Source: Paenibacillus sp. UBA6285 (GTDB lineage Bacteria > Bacillota > Bacilli > Paenibacillales > Paenibacillaceae). Taken from it: a stretch of 7,157 nt of DNA. How positions within the stretch are numbered: the stretch's first letter is position 1; the number at the start of each line of letters is the position of its first letter. Made by a program: the position numbers and the translations under genes. Below the pieces are notes generated by a model. That model was given only the letters and a program-made list of their open reading frames with translations, did not search any database and had not been told where the DNA came from. The DNA is taken from assembly GCA_002438345.1 (NCBI GenBank), contig DJUJ01000158.1, forward strand, positions 35,370 to 42,526, written 5' to 3'. Below are positions 1 through 6,997 of the stretch, piece by piece.

Positions 1-2141
1 CCCGAAGCCTTGTTATATTCATCTTCAGCATCATTTTCTATAATCCGATACTGTGGGACATCATCCCTCGTATTGATACGGATAAACTTAAGACGCGATT
101 CATTTGCTAGACGCTCACTCAGATAAGGTATTTTATCATAATAAAGATCCGTATTTCGGATTGTAGGAAGCCACCCATTTCTCAGAGTAGCATTTATCAT
201 TACTGTTAGTTGTCTTGCATCCTGACCAAGTTCGTTCTCAATGGTTCTACTCATAAAATCGAGAAAAATCTGCTTGCTTTGATTCCATTTGCTCGGTTTA
301 TCCAACATTTTGGCCTGTTGCAGATAAAAAGGTGCCTTCCCTAAAGGCAGCCAAGCATCTACTCCAAATATTTTTAGTGTTACCTCAGTGCCATCCATTT
401 TTGAAATAACAGGTAAATACTTGTTATCAGCCTTTAAAATATTGAAAGAAAAGATTGAGCCATACGTATCAATCTTCGTTATATTGTGGCTTAGAAATCC
501 AGCATCATTAAGCAAGTCAAGCAAAGCATTAATCATACGAGCTATATCTGCTTTGTTATCTTCATTGCCTTCAGTCAAGGGATGTATAAACTGTGTAAGA
601 CGTCCTGTTTTTTTCATCCCTTCTCTTATTGCATTCTTTGGATCACCATCCCTCATCCAGCGTTCTTTGGGCTCAATTTCCACCAATGCTAACGTTCGCT
701 TAACGCATTGATAACCTGGTTCCTTAAGCAGCTTGTTAATTTGATTAACCCGCTTTGTATGCGCAACATCGGCCTTATATGTTCCTATTTCAAGTTCGCT
801 TACAATCTCTTCAGGACTGCAACGTACGAATTCTACAATTACATCCTTATCACAATTGAGTCCAAACACATTTTCTGAGATTTGACGGTTAAAAATAACC
901 GGTTTCTTTTCCAATGATTTCTGTTCACTTGTATAAACTTCTCTCACTGCATTAAACATCGCTTCGCTGCTGTAGACCTCTATAACAATTTGTTCTGCTT
1001 GATGTGCCACGATTGGAAACCTTATATCATTCATTCGCTTACGGAGAATCTCTGGAATATGATATAACGGCGTTAAATGATACGCTGCAAGTATCTCTTT
1101 AAATTTATTAAACAGACCACTTTTCTCCGCGAGACCAAGTCCTGATTTAACAAAGTTCCCTTTACCATTGAACGAATGGTGATTGACTACATATGCTGTA
1201 ACTTCGCCGTTACCGGCCAGATAAGCAGCAGGACTTGTAAGCAGCATATCAGGTTCGAAGGACTCTTCATAAAGTACATCCCAATACAAATCATCCAGCG
1301 CTGTTTTCCAGACTGTAAAAGAATCCTTATTACTTCCGCCTCCAGCACGACGCTCAAATTTAAGCTGCGAGAAAGAATGTTTCTCCTGTAGTGTATACGG
1401 GTTATGAACTGACACCAAGACTGAACAGGCATGATCTGCTTTTAAGTAACAGAAGCCATCCTTAATTTGTGCTTCCTTCAAATATCGCCGTGTTCCTACT
1501 GATACTGCAATTAGTGGTCTCTCCGCATCTCCACCACGATTCTTAAGTTCGACCTTCATCACATACGAAAACGGATCATGCCGTGGAGATTTCCGAATTG
1601 GAGCAGATACACATTCATGCTGATTATTAAAAATCGTATGATGGAACTGGAGTTCCTCCACAATGCCTTGACCTAACTCAATTGTTCTTTTTTCTTGGCA
1701 AAATTTGTGAGCTGCTAAACCTGGAAGCCACTGATACTTATCAATAAATTCATGCAAATCACCGAAATTTGAAGTCACCCATACTGGCTCCGCATTCCTA
1801 ATCTCTTCTGGAAGTTCAGGGACTGAACATCCTTTCAAATGTGCAAACCAGCCCAGTGTGAGCTTCTTAATATGAGCCTCTGGAATTTTCATAGTGGAAA
1901 CAATCCAAGGTAAATCTTTTTGCAATATTTTATAACTCAAATCTGCATATACAATCTCCGGGAAAATACTTTTCAGTTTCTTGCCAAGAGGCTCAACCTT
2001 ATAAGAGAGCTTATAGTTTTGAGGTGTTGTTTGCGTATTGAAGAAATTCCGCCAGCTTGTAGGCATATGCATCACATGAACCGTCTTATGATAGAACACT
2101 GCCTCGTTTACTTCCAATGCAAAAAGCTCCATTCTGTTCAT
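1..2141 (-). CDS. pPIWI-RE family prokaryotic Argonaute/PIWI-like protein, C-terminus cut by window edge
   Basis: This is the PIWI component of a pPIWI-RE cassette, expected to bind a nucleic-acid guide and pair it with a target. The window holds 713 codons from the N-terminus, with no stop before the left edge. Residues 1 to about 400 fit the family-specific N-terminal X region (DUF3962-type). About 430-590 fits the MID domain, with D500-P-K502, A504, R506, G508 and then GRLTQFI at 513-519, a pattern I associate with this family. The RNase H/PIWI fold begins near 640 with a hydrophobic strand (QLTVMIN, 644-650), followed by R654, W657-L-P and a second strand, FIRINTRDDVPQY (686-698). N650 sits where the first catalytic Asp is expected. 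The remaining catalytic residues lie outside the window. The start is fixed by the ATGA overlap with the helicase stop and by GGGAGGT five bases upstream. No signal peptide or membrane segment is seen. Family assignment is from recalled patterns, not a search. Confidence 0.88.
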   Translation of the reverse strand, partial: MNRMELFALEVNEAVFYHKTVHVMHMPTSWRNFFNTQTTPQNYKLSYKVEPLGKKLKSIFPEIVYADLSYKILQKDLPWIVSTMKIPEAHIKKLTLGWFAHLKGCSVPELPEEIRNAEPVWVTSNFGDLHEFIDKYQWLPGLAAHKFCQEKRTIELGQGIVEELQFHHTIFNNQHECVSAPIRKSPRHDPFSYVMKVELKNRGGDAERPLIAVSVGTRRYLKEAQIKDGFCYLKADHACSVLVSVHNPYTLQEKHSFSQLKFERRAGGGSNKDSFTVWKTALDDLYWDVLYEESFEPDMLLTSPAAYLAGNGEVTAYVVNHHSFNGKGNFVKSGLGLAEKSGLFNKFKEILAAYHLTPLYHIPEILRKRMNDIRFPIVAHQAEQIVIEVYSSEAMFNAVREVYTSEQKSLEKKPVIFNRQISENVFGLNCDKDVIVEFVRCSPEEIVSELEIGTYKADVAHTKRVNQINKLLKEPGYQCVKRTLALVEIEPKERWMRDGDPKNAIREGMKKTGRLTQFIHPLTEGNEDNKADIARMINALLDLLNDAGFLSHNITKIDTYGSIFSFNILKADNKYLPVISKMDGTEVTLKIFGVDAWLPLGKAPFYLQQAKMLDKPSKWNQSKQIFLDFMSRTIENELGQDARQLTVMINATLRNGWLPTIRNTDLYYDKIPYLSERLANESRLKFIRINTRDDVPQYRIIENDAEDEYNKAS

Positions 2142-5100
2142 TTATTACCTCCCATATTCAACTTATTAATAGCTTCGCTAAAGGGGCCATATAAACTTTG
2201 GAATAAGGCATCCTTTTTGTTTTTTCGCATAATTGCCGCCCATACTTCAAGCATGGAATAGCCTTCTGAATTACCTGCTGGTTTAGCATTAAATTTGGAA
2301 TCACAGAAGTATACTCGAGCATCTTTCCCCCCGCGTAGCAGACGGCCGATCATCTGCCATACCGGAACAAAAGTGTACCAGCCCATGATCTCCCGCTCTT
2401 TGGAGCTTAAGATAGACCAGTAATCCGGTTTCAGGTACATACTCTCAAGCTTTGCGCTGCTGATCTGCCGCAGTTTATTAACCGCCTTATCATAGAAGAG
2501 ATCCTGCCCTTGAACCCTCCTCGAATATTCTGGTAAATAAGCATGCAGAATTTGAACAAGATAATTCAAGTCATTTGGTATAGGATAAGGGCGAACCAGA
2601 AAGAATACTGAGCCGAAGAGCGCCTCTCCATGCTCATCCAGGATGTTGTAGCCTCTCCCAACTGACAATAAAGGTACAATTAATACTTCAGCGCGATCTT
2701 GATAAAATGATTCAACCAGCAGTCTGGAGTACTGATCTTCATTGGAGCCAGCGTCTCTAGAAAGCGATTTATATCTGCCAGTCCAACCTCGATCATTCTG
2801 AAAAACACTGCGGACTGTGTCGACATCGTCATATGAATTCACAACGAGCAATACTCTCCTGTGGTTACCGGTAGTCTTCCAATGATTCAACTCATATTCA
2901 ATATCCGGCTTCAATTGCTGTACCATACCCCGTAGATATTGATCTCTCTGCTCCGATTCACGAATACCCGACACCGTATAATATTCTCCATGGACCACAT
3001 CAAGTATGGGTTTATAACTCATCTGAATCACTGAACTTTGACGCCCAGCTCTAAGCAGCCATTCAGATGGAGTCTTTAGATCGTAATGAGCCGACTTCGG
3101 AGCATGACTTGTTCCAGAAAGAAAAACAACCGCAGGACCTTCCTTCCCATCACATTCTTTGTAAAGGTTATGCCAATCGTGCAACAACAAACGCCCCACA
3201 GCAGTGTATTCAATAAGCTTAAACTTTCCCGTCTTCTCATTGTCAGGAAGGTCATATTTATATCCCAAGGTTATTCCAGTCATCGCTTCTTTCATAAATG
3301 CCTGATAATCTTTCTGCATAGTAAACAGTGGAGAGAAATCAATCGAAAGACCAAGTTTAGCTTGAATCATTGGAAACGTAGTTAAAATGTATTTGATACT
3401 CTCCTCTGCTCTACATAAGTACAGGAAGAATTCTAGCTGAGCATATAGCAGATCTTTTTTGATACTTGGTTTAAAGACTCCATTTACCCTGGTTATGATT
3501 TGATCCATGAGCTTCAGTTTCTGTTCATGGCTCTCTGTTTCTACTATTTCATCGACAATTCTTGATAGCGCGGGATCCCTGTATGGATCTGAAGCATATT
3601 CGTTAAATTTTTTTAAGATCCTTGTCTGCAGTTGCGTACTGTCAGAAAGTTTTTCACTAAGTGTGCCTGCCAGTGCTGCCACCCTAATCAGATTATTACT
3701 GATGTTCTTCCGTAATGTCGGGGATAGATCCAACTTGTAGTAAATACGCCAGATCATCTGTTCCAACATGCGAAGCCTGTCATTCCACTCATTTATCGCA
3801 GGATCGCCAGCATATTGACCATAGCGTCCTCTGGTTAGCTCATTGGATTCATATCTTAACTTCTCGAAGATATCGTCTACCGCTCCGAACACGTTATATT
3901 GTGTCAAAAAAGTCTCATCGAACTGCTTCTGCACCTGATCGGCCTCATCCACAAACACAACATCCAATAGATCATACACTGCTTCATAAATGGTTCTCTC
4001 TAAAGGATCAATGACCGCTGAGATGCGTGTCTTCAGGACACTTGGCGCAGTTGCTACCCACACCTCAGCATTCTGTAGGGCAGATAGATCTTTATAAATA
4101 CCGCAGACATTTGCAAGCGGGCATTTCACAATTGTATTGCCTTGCTGTAACTGAGTACAAGGATATCGATTTTTTCTTTCATAGTCTTGAGCCAATGCTT
4201 TAATAATGCAGACATCAGACAAGTGAACGAGTGAATCATATTTTCCACTCTGCCAATCACTAACCTCATGAATATTGCTGCTATTAGCAAACAGATAGTT
4301 ATTGAGATGCTCCTCTCTTGAGGATTTCCCAATAACAGGAACAGCATTAATGCCAAGCTCACGCAATTCTTTGACGCGTTCGAGAGCTTGAGCTACGCTT
4401 CCTTCGATGAATCCTACCCTGGCCCCATGTTGTTTGACCAGCCGATAGGTCTCCATCATCATAAAGGTAGACTTTCCTGCTCCGAGTCCACCACCTATGT
4501 GTTTATTCCCTTGATATACGAATTCCAGATCCATATCATCAAGCGACTCCATAATCACTGCTTTGGCTCGGTTCATCCACTTTGTCGATGTTCCAATGAG
4601 TTGATCCATTTCTTGCGCTAATTCCGAGCCACTATAAGGCATCGTGCACTTGTGAACTGTTTTTGACCGGTACGCCGGTAATAACTTAGGTTCGTTAGTA
4701 AGCAGAGACGCAGGTATTGCCCCACGGAAAGTGATCGATTGTCCGCCTCGAATCCTTCGGGTGTATGTGAATTCATCTCCGTCAGCAAAGGAACTCATAT
4801 TCGCCTTACGTGGGATAGGACGTTCGAGAATGCTCTCATAGATAGAAGTTCGGTTTGTTACAAATCTGGGAGCAATTCGAACTGCCTCACCATTTTCTCT
4901 AATTTCGAATAACCGATTGTCACGATCTAGTTCTCTGTAAGCATCTATACGTTTAAGTAGATTCTTCTTAGTTCGCAGTTCGGGAAATAGTATCCTCATC
5001 CGAGTTACAATATCCATCCGGGTAATATTCCTCAAAAAGGGCTCATCATAGCCAACCAGAACTGCCCAGGCTTGGTCAATGGAAAGTGTAGAATCGAGCA

Positions 5101-5221
5101 GGTGACAACCTGTGATGAATAGCTCCATACTCAGAAGTAGGTTTATCTCCGATTTGCGGAGCTGAAGTGATTCAAAACCCTTGATGATATCTTCTGAAAG
5201 ATCCCAGTAGGTCACTCTCAT
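2138..5221 (-). CDS. DinG/XPD-like superfamily 2 helicase of the pPIWI-RE cassette
   Basis: This 1027-aa protein is a predicted ATP-dependent DNA (or R-loop) helicase partnering the PIWI and REase products. Residues 1 to about 200 match no domain I can name with certainty and probably are the cassette-specific N-terminal module. The motor begins with Walker A at 244-252 (GGLGAGKST). Walker B is VDEAD at 424-428. Between them lie C338, C355, C367 and C373 (spacing 16, 11 and 5), the order and position of the Fe-S cysteines in XPD/DinG helicases. About 270 residues, largely helical, separate Walker B from SGTS (702-705), as expected for an Arch-like insertion. The C-terminal motor half has SVGRGYNI (853-860, motif V), FLVRPYP (874-880) and QMIGRLLRGG (956-965, motif VI). 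All core helicase motifs look intact. Its ATG overlaps the REase stop by ATGA and its own TGA overlaps the PIWI start in the same way. Length exceeds typical DinG, mostly through the N-terminal module. Confidence 0.92.
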   Translation of the reverse strand: MRVTYWDLSEDIIKGFESLQLRKSEINLLLSMELFITGCHLLDSTLSIDQAWAVLVGYDEPFLRNITRMDIVTRMRILFPELRTKKNLLKRIDAYRELDRDNRLFEIRENGEAVRIAPRFVTNRTSIYESILERPIPRKANMSSFADGDEFTYTRRIRGGQSITFRGAIPASLLTNEPKLLPAYRSKTVHKCTMPYSGSELAQEMDQLIGTSTKWMNRAKAVIMESLDDMDLEFVYQGNKHIGGGLGAGKSTFMMMETYRLVKQHGARVGFIEGSVAQALERVKELRELGINAVPVIGKSSREEHLNNYLFANSSNIHEVSDWQSGKYDSLVHLSDVCIIKALAQDYERKNRYPCTQLQQGNTIVKCPLANVCGIYKDLSALQNAEVWVATAPSVLKTRISAVIDPLERTIYEAVYDLLDVVFVDEADQVQKQFDETFLTQYNVFGAVDDIFEKLRYESNELTRGRYGQYAGDPAINEWNDRLRMLEQMIWRIYYKLDLSPTLRKNISNNLIRVAALAGTLSEKLSDSTQLQTRILKKFNEYASDPYRDPALSRIVDEIVETESHEQKLKLMDQIITRVNGVFKPSIKKDLLYAQLEFFLYLCRAEESIKYILTTFPMIQAKLGLSIDFSPLFTMQKDYQAFMKEAMTGITLGYKYDLPDNEKTGKFKLIEYTAVGRLLLHDWHNLYKECDGKEGPAVVFLSGTSHAPKSAHYDLKTPSEWLLRAGRQSSVIQMSYKPILDVVHGEYYTVSGIRESEQRDQYLRGMVQQLKPDIEYELNHWKTTGNHRRVLLVVNSYDDVDTVRSVFQNDRGWTGRYKSLSRDAGSNEDQYSRLLVESFYQDRAEVLIVPLLSVGRGYNILDEHGEALFGSVFFLVRPYPIPNDLNYLVQILHAYLPEYSRRVQGQDLFYDKAVNKLRQISSAKLESMYLKPDYWSILSSKEREIMGWYTFVPVWQMIGRLLRGGKDARVYFCDSKFNAKPAGNSEGYSMLEVWAAIMRKNKKDALFQSLYGPFSEAINKLNMGGNK
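2147..2153 (-). promoter_or_regulatory. Shine-Dalgarno site of the pPIWI-RE gene
   Basis: GGGAGGT lies five bases before the ATG at 2141 and inside the last codons of the helicase gene (its C-terminal Met-Gly-Gly-Asn-Lys). It favours the first ATG over the second in-frame ATG three codons on, which would be 14 bases away. With the ATGA stop/start overlap it points to translational coupling. Confidence 0.8.
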
Positions 5222-6279
5222 AGGAACACCTTCTTCAGCGTAGATTCAATATCGTTCTCCATAATCATTTCTACATACTCCCGAGCTGTTTCGTTCAAAA
5301 GCGTCATACTTCTCTCACGATAAGAAGCAAAGAGTTGGCTGCGATACTGTGGAACTACGATCAGACACTGGTTCTTATACTTTTCCAAATAGGAAGGGTT
5401 TTGGTGATTAAAGAAATTAGCAAGTGTGCGTGGATCTCTGAAATCCTTAATGTCTAGAAATACCCTTCTGCCATCTTTTGATACGGAGAGATCATATTCA
5501 TCAACATTGGGATAGAGTTCAACTTCATACCCTTTTCGGATCAAAAGCTGAGCCATTCGCACTTCAGACATTCCAGGCAGTAGTACGAATCTTTGGATTC
5601 CGGGCAGCAGCCGCATCACCCGTTCCTTTCCAAAATCAAAGAAACTCAGGCTCTCAAAATCAGCAAGCTGATGACAAATATCTTCCTTATTACAGCGCCA
5701 ACGGTTATTCTTATATTCCAGGGTCCAGCCACAGTGCGGACATTTCCTATAGTTAGCCACTGCAGGAGTTATTTCCTCATAGCATTGTTTAATCAGATTG
5801 GTTAAATGAAGATCAGGAAAATTCTCGGCAAACTCGGATAATTGAAAGGAAGTAATTACTGCATTGTGTGGATTGGACAGATATGTTCGGATGCGAGTAT
5901 ATTCATGCCCCAGTTGCCGATCTTCCTCTCTGCAGTACAAAAGAATTTCATACATATACTGTTGCTCAGCATCCTGTGGGGAAATATGTCGATTCAGAAA
6001 TTCATCGGCATCTGGTGTGAGGCCAATGAACTCCTCCAATAAGGGAGCATCTTCGGGGTAATAGTCTTGGAGGTCAGGTATTCCCCATTCTCTGGAGGGG
6101 TGATGTAGAACTTGTAGTAAATGAAAAAGATCAACCGGAGGTTGAGCTTTAGAAGCAGCCGTCTGCTCAATGAATAGAAGCATCCCCTTATAAAGCTCGT
6201 CCGGTATTTCCCCGTAATTACCTTGCCATTTGTTGATACCTATTATTAGGGACAAAAGTGTATCGTGTGTTTTAGCCAT
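5218..6279 (-). CDS. Zinc-ribbon PD-(D/E)xK restriction endonuclease-related protein of the pPIWI-RE cassette
   Basis: This 353-aa protein is the predicted DNA-cleaving component. Residues 1 to about 175 are mainly helical and probably are the cassette-specific N-terminal domain (I believe the pPIWI_RE_Y type, but cannot verify the name). A zinc ribbon follows, with C180-P-H-C183 and then C196 and C202. The nuclease core spans about 220-330: E239 on the first helix, D263 after a strand, and D276-I-K278 (FLDIKDF) as the (D/E)xK strand, followed by a hydrophobic strand at 306-310 (LIVVP). All predicted catalytic acids and the Lys are present. It is the first gene of the three-gene cassette, follows a 180-base gap, and its TGA overlaps the helicase ATG by four bases. 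The start has an AGGATGGTG Shine-Dalgarno. No secretion signal or membrane segment is visible. The nuclease call is strong; the target (DNA strand, nick or double cut) cannot be read from sequence. Confidence 0.9.
   Translation of the reverse strand: MAKTHDTLLSLIIGINKWQGNYGEIPDELYKGMLLFIEQTAASKAQPPVDLFHLLQVLHHPSREWGIPDLQDYYPEDAPLLEEFIGLTPDADEFLNRHISPQDAEQQYMYEILLYCREEDRQLGHEYTRIRTYLSNPHNAVITSFQLSEFAENFPDLHLTNLIKQCYEEITPAVANYRKCPHCGWTLEYKNNRWRCNKEDICHQLADFESLSFFDFGKERVMRLLPGIQRFVLLPGMSEVRMAQLLIRKGYEVELYPNVDEYDLSVSKDGRRVFLDIKDFRDPRTLANFFNHQNPSYLEKYKNQCLIVVPQYRSQLFASYRERSMTLLNETAREYVEMIMENDIESTLKKVFL
5227..5235 (-). promoter_or_regulatory. Shine-Dalgarno site of the helicase gene
   Basis: AAGAAGGTG lies five bases before the helicase ATG, inside the last codons of the REase gene. 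It supports initiation at 5221, where the start codon overlaps the REase TGA as ATGA. Confidence 0.65.
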
Positions 6280-6283
6280 AGAA

Positions 6284-6292
6284 CACCATCCT
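6284..6292 (-). promoter_or_regulatory. Shine-Dalgarno site of the REase gene
   Basis: AGGATGGTG, four bases before the ATG at 6279 (the AGGA core is nine bases away), supports this start. The core AGGATGGT is the same octamer found before the 172-aa gene upstream. Confidence 0.5.
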
Positions 6293-6319
6293 ATTAGAAG
6301 AGTTGGTTAGGTATAGGAT

Positions 6320-6348
6320 AAACTATGGTAGTGACTACGGTTTGTCAG
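6320..6348 (-). promoter_or_regulatory. Candidate sigma-A promoter for the REase-helicase-PIWI operon
   Basis: Reading the minus strand, CTGACA (6348-6343, five of six to TTGACA) is followed after exactly 17 bases by TAGTTT (6325-6320, only three of six to TATAAT). Transcription would begin near 6313 and give a leader of roughly 34 bases. The good -35 and spacing, set against a poor -10, suggest a weak or activated promoter. A better-looking -10, TATAAC at 6380-6375, has no -35 at suitable distance. This is a by-eye call. Confidence 0.35.
6328..6338. repeat. 11-bp palindrome in the promoter spacer, possible operator
   Basis: GTAGT-G-ACTAC is a perfect 5-bp inverted repeat around one central base. 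It lies between the candidate -35 and -10 elements, a usual place for a repressor site. It is short and could be chance; no regulator gene is recognised in the window. Confidence 0.3.
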
Positions 6349-6459
6349 CGAATGTACGTTCCCAAATAAATGATGTTATATTGTGAAAAATTACAGAATT
6401 TTAAATTTCAAAATGATCTTATCTTTTTATCCAATACAATTGATATAGTTTATTCAAAA

Positions 6460-6978
6460 TTAATTCTGATAAGGATTAGATCGTAACTCCATCCTCGGAT
6501 TAACAAGCGAAAGCATATATTGATGCTCTTCAAACAGTTCAGACAAATTATCGAAGAATGCTTTATCAATATCTAACGGATAAACCTCCCCCTCAGTTAA
6601 AATGCACGCGGGGACCGCACCTTCTATTAATGGTATGGCTGAGCTTGTTCGAATGTATCCCTTATGTTTCCACATAGATTCCACAATAGGGTCGGAGTCT
6701 CTACCAGTAAGCTTTCTATAATAGGGAGTGATCATCAGTATATAGCCATCGACCAGTTGATTTTGATCACCTGTTACTTTCTTCAGACAATACCAGACTA
6801 CAATAGGCCCCTTCTTCAGCTTCTTAGATCTTTGGTTTAGCAAACCATCAATTGCTGTTTTGTAGATGCTCCATATATGCTGTTTAATAGCGTCCTCATC
6901 ATCCGTATTCTCCAAAAATGTAAGATCAAACAAGTATGCCCAGCCTTCGGATTCCAGCATTTCTTCAGTCAGTTCCAT
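6460..6978 (-). CDS. Protein of unknown function, 172 aa
   Basis: I do not recognise this protein. It has an acidic N-terminus (MELTEEMLESEGW) and an amphipathic helical region to about residue 50. A basic turn (SKKLKK, 51-56) leads into a hydrophobic strand, PIVVWYCLKK (58-67). A second strand, GYILMITPYY, is at 78-87, and a third segment, ACILTEGEVYPLDI, at 124-137, is followed by an acidic helix. It looks like a small soluble alpha/beta protein with no signal peptide, membrane span, zinc-binding cysteine cluster or obvious catalytic motif. I chose the ATG at 6978 because AGGATGGT sits about eight bases upstream by its AGGA core. The in-frame ATG at 6987 would add three residues but has AAGG abutting it. 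The gene follows the upstream partial gene by 19 bases, so the two are likely an operon. Whether it belongs to the pPIWI-RE system is open, because a 180-base gap lies between them. Confidence 0.75.
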   Translation of the reverse strand: MELTEEMLESEGWAYLFDLTFLENTDDEDAIKQHIWSIYKTAIDGLLNQRSKKLKKGPIVVWYCLKKVTGDQNQLVDGYILMITPYYRKLTGRDSDPIVESMWKHKGYIRTSSAIPLIEGAVPACILTEGEVYPLDIDKAFFDNLSELFEEHQYMLSLVNPRMELRSNPYQN

Positions 6979-6982
6979 GATT

Positions 6983-6990
6983 ACCATCCT
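6983..6990 (-). promoter_or_regulatory. Shine-Dalgarno site deciding the start of the 172-aa gene
   Basis: AGGATGGT ends four bases before the ATG at 6978 and overlaps the alternative ATG at 6987. This spacing fits ribosome binding for the 6978 start better than for 6987. Confidence 0.45.
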
Positions 6991-6997
6991 TTTTCCG

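Larger units (their letters stand above)
6280..6459. other. A/T-rich intergenic gap between the 172-aa gene and the pPIWI-RE cassette
   Basis: This 180-base gap is the only sizeable non-coding stretch. It holds the candidate promoter and palindrome near the REase start. It also holds a strongly A/T-rich half (about 6370-6459) with a 6-bp all-A/T inverted repeat at 6387-6402. I see no G+C-rich hairpin with a T-run, no conserved RNA gene and no ORF. Its length and composition suggest the cassette can be transcribed on its own, although read-through from upstream cannot be excluded. Confidence 0.6.

Noticed and set aside
388..711. Open frame of 107 codons on the plus strand
   Set aside because: It lies wholly antisense to the pPIWI-RE gene, has no ribosome site and its product has no family-like pattern; it is a shadow frame.
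1920..2261. Open frame of 113 codons on the plus strand across the helicase/PIWI junction
   Set aside because: It is antisense to two well-supported genes and its low-complexity, Cys/His-rich product looks like a shadow.
4126..4362. Minus-strand 78-codon frame inside the helicase gene
   Set aside because: It overlaps, in another frame, the helicase region that holds the Fe-S cysteines; the helicase frame is uninterrupted with intact motifs on both sides, so no separate gene or frameshift is needed.
1..6279. Alternative systems: DdmDE, short-Argonaute SPARTA-type or BREX/type III restriction
   Set aside because: The helicase is DinG/XPD-like with a four-Cys cluster, the nuclease is a separate zinc-ribbon REase, and there is no TIR/SIR2 domain, methylase or PglZ; the three-gene arrangement matches pPIWI-RE.
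6387..6402. Inverted repeat AAAATT-ACAG-AATTTT as a terminator of the 172-aa gene
   Set aside because: The stem is only 6 bp, all A/T, and no T-run follows on the minus strand; it would be a very weak hairpin and fits background in an A/T-rich gap.
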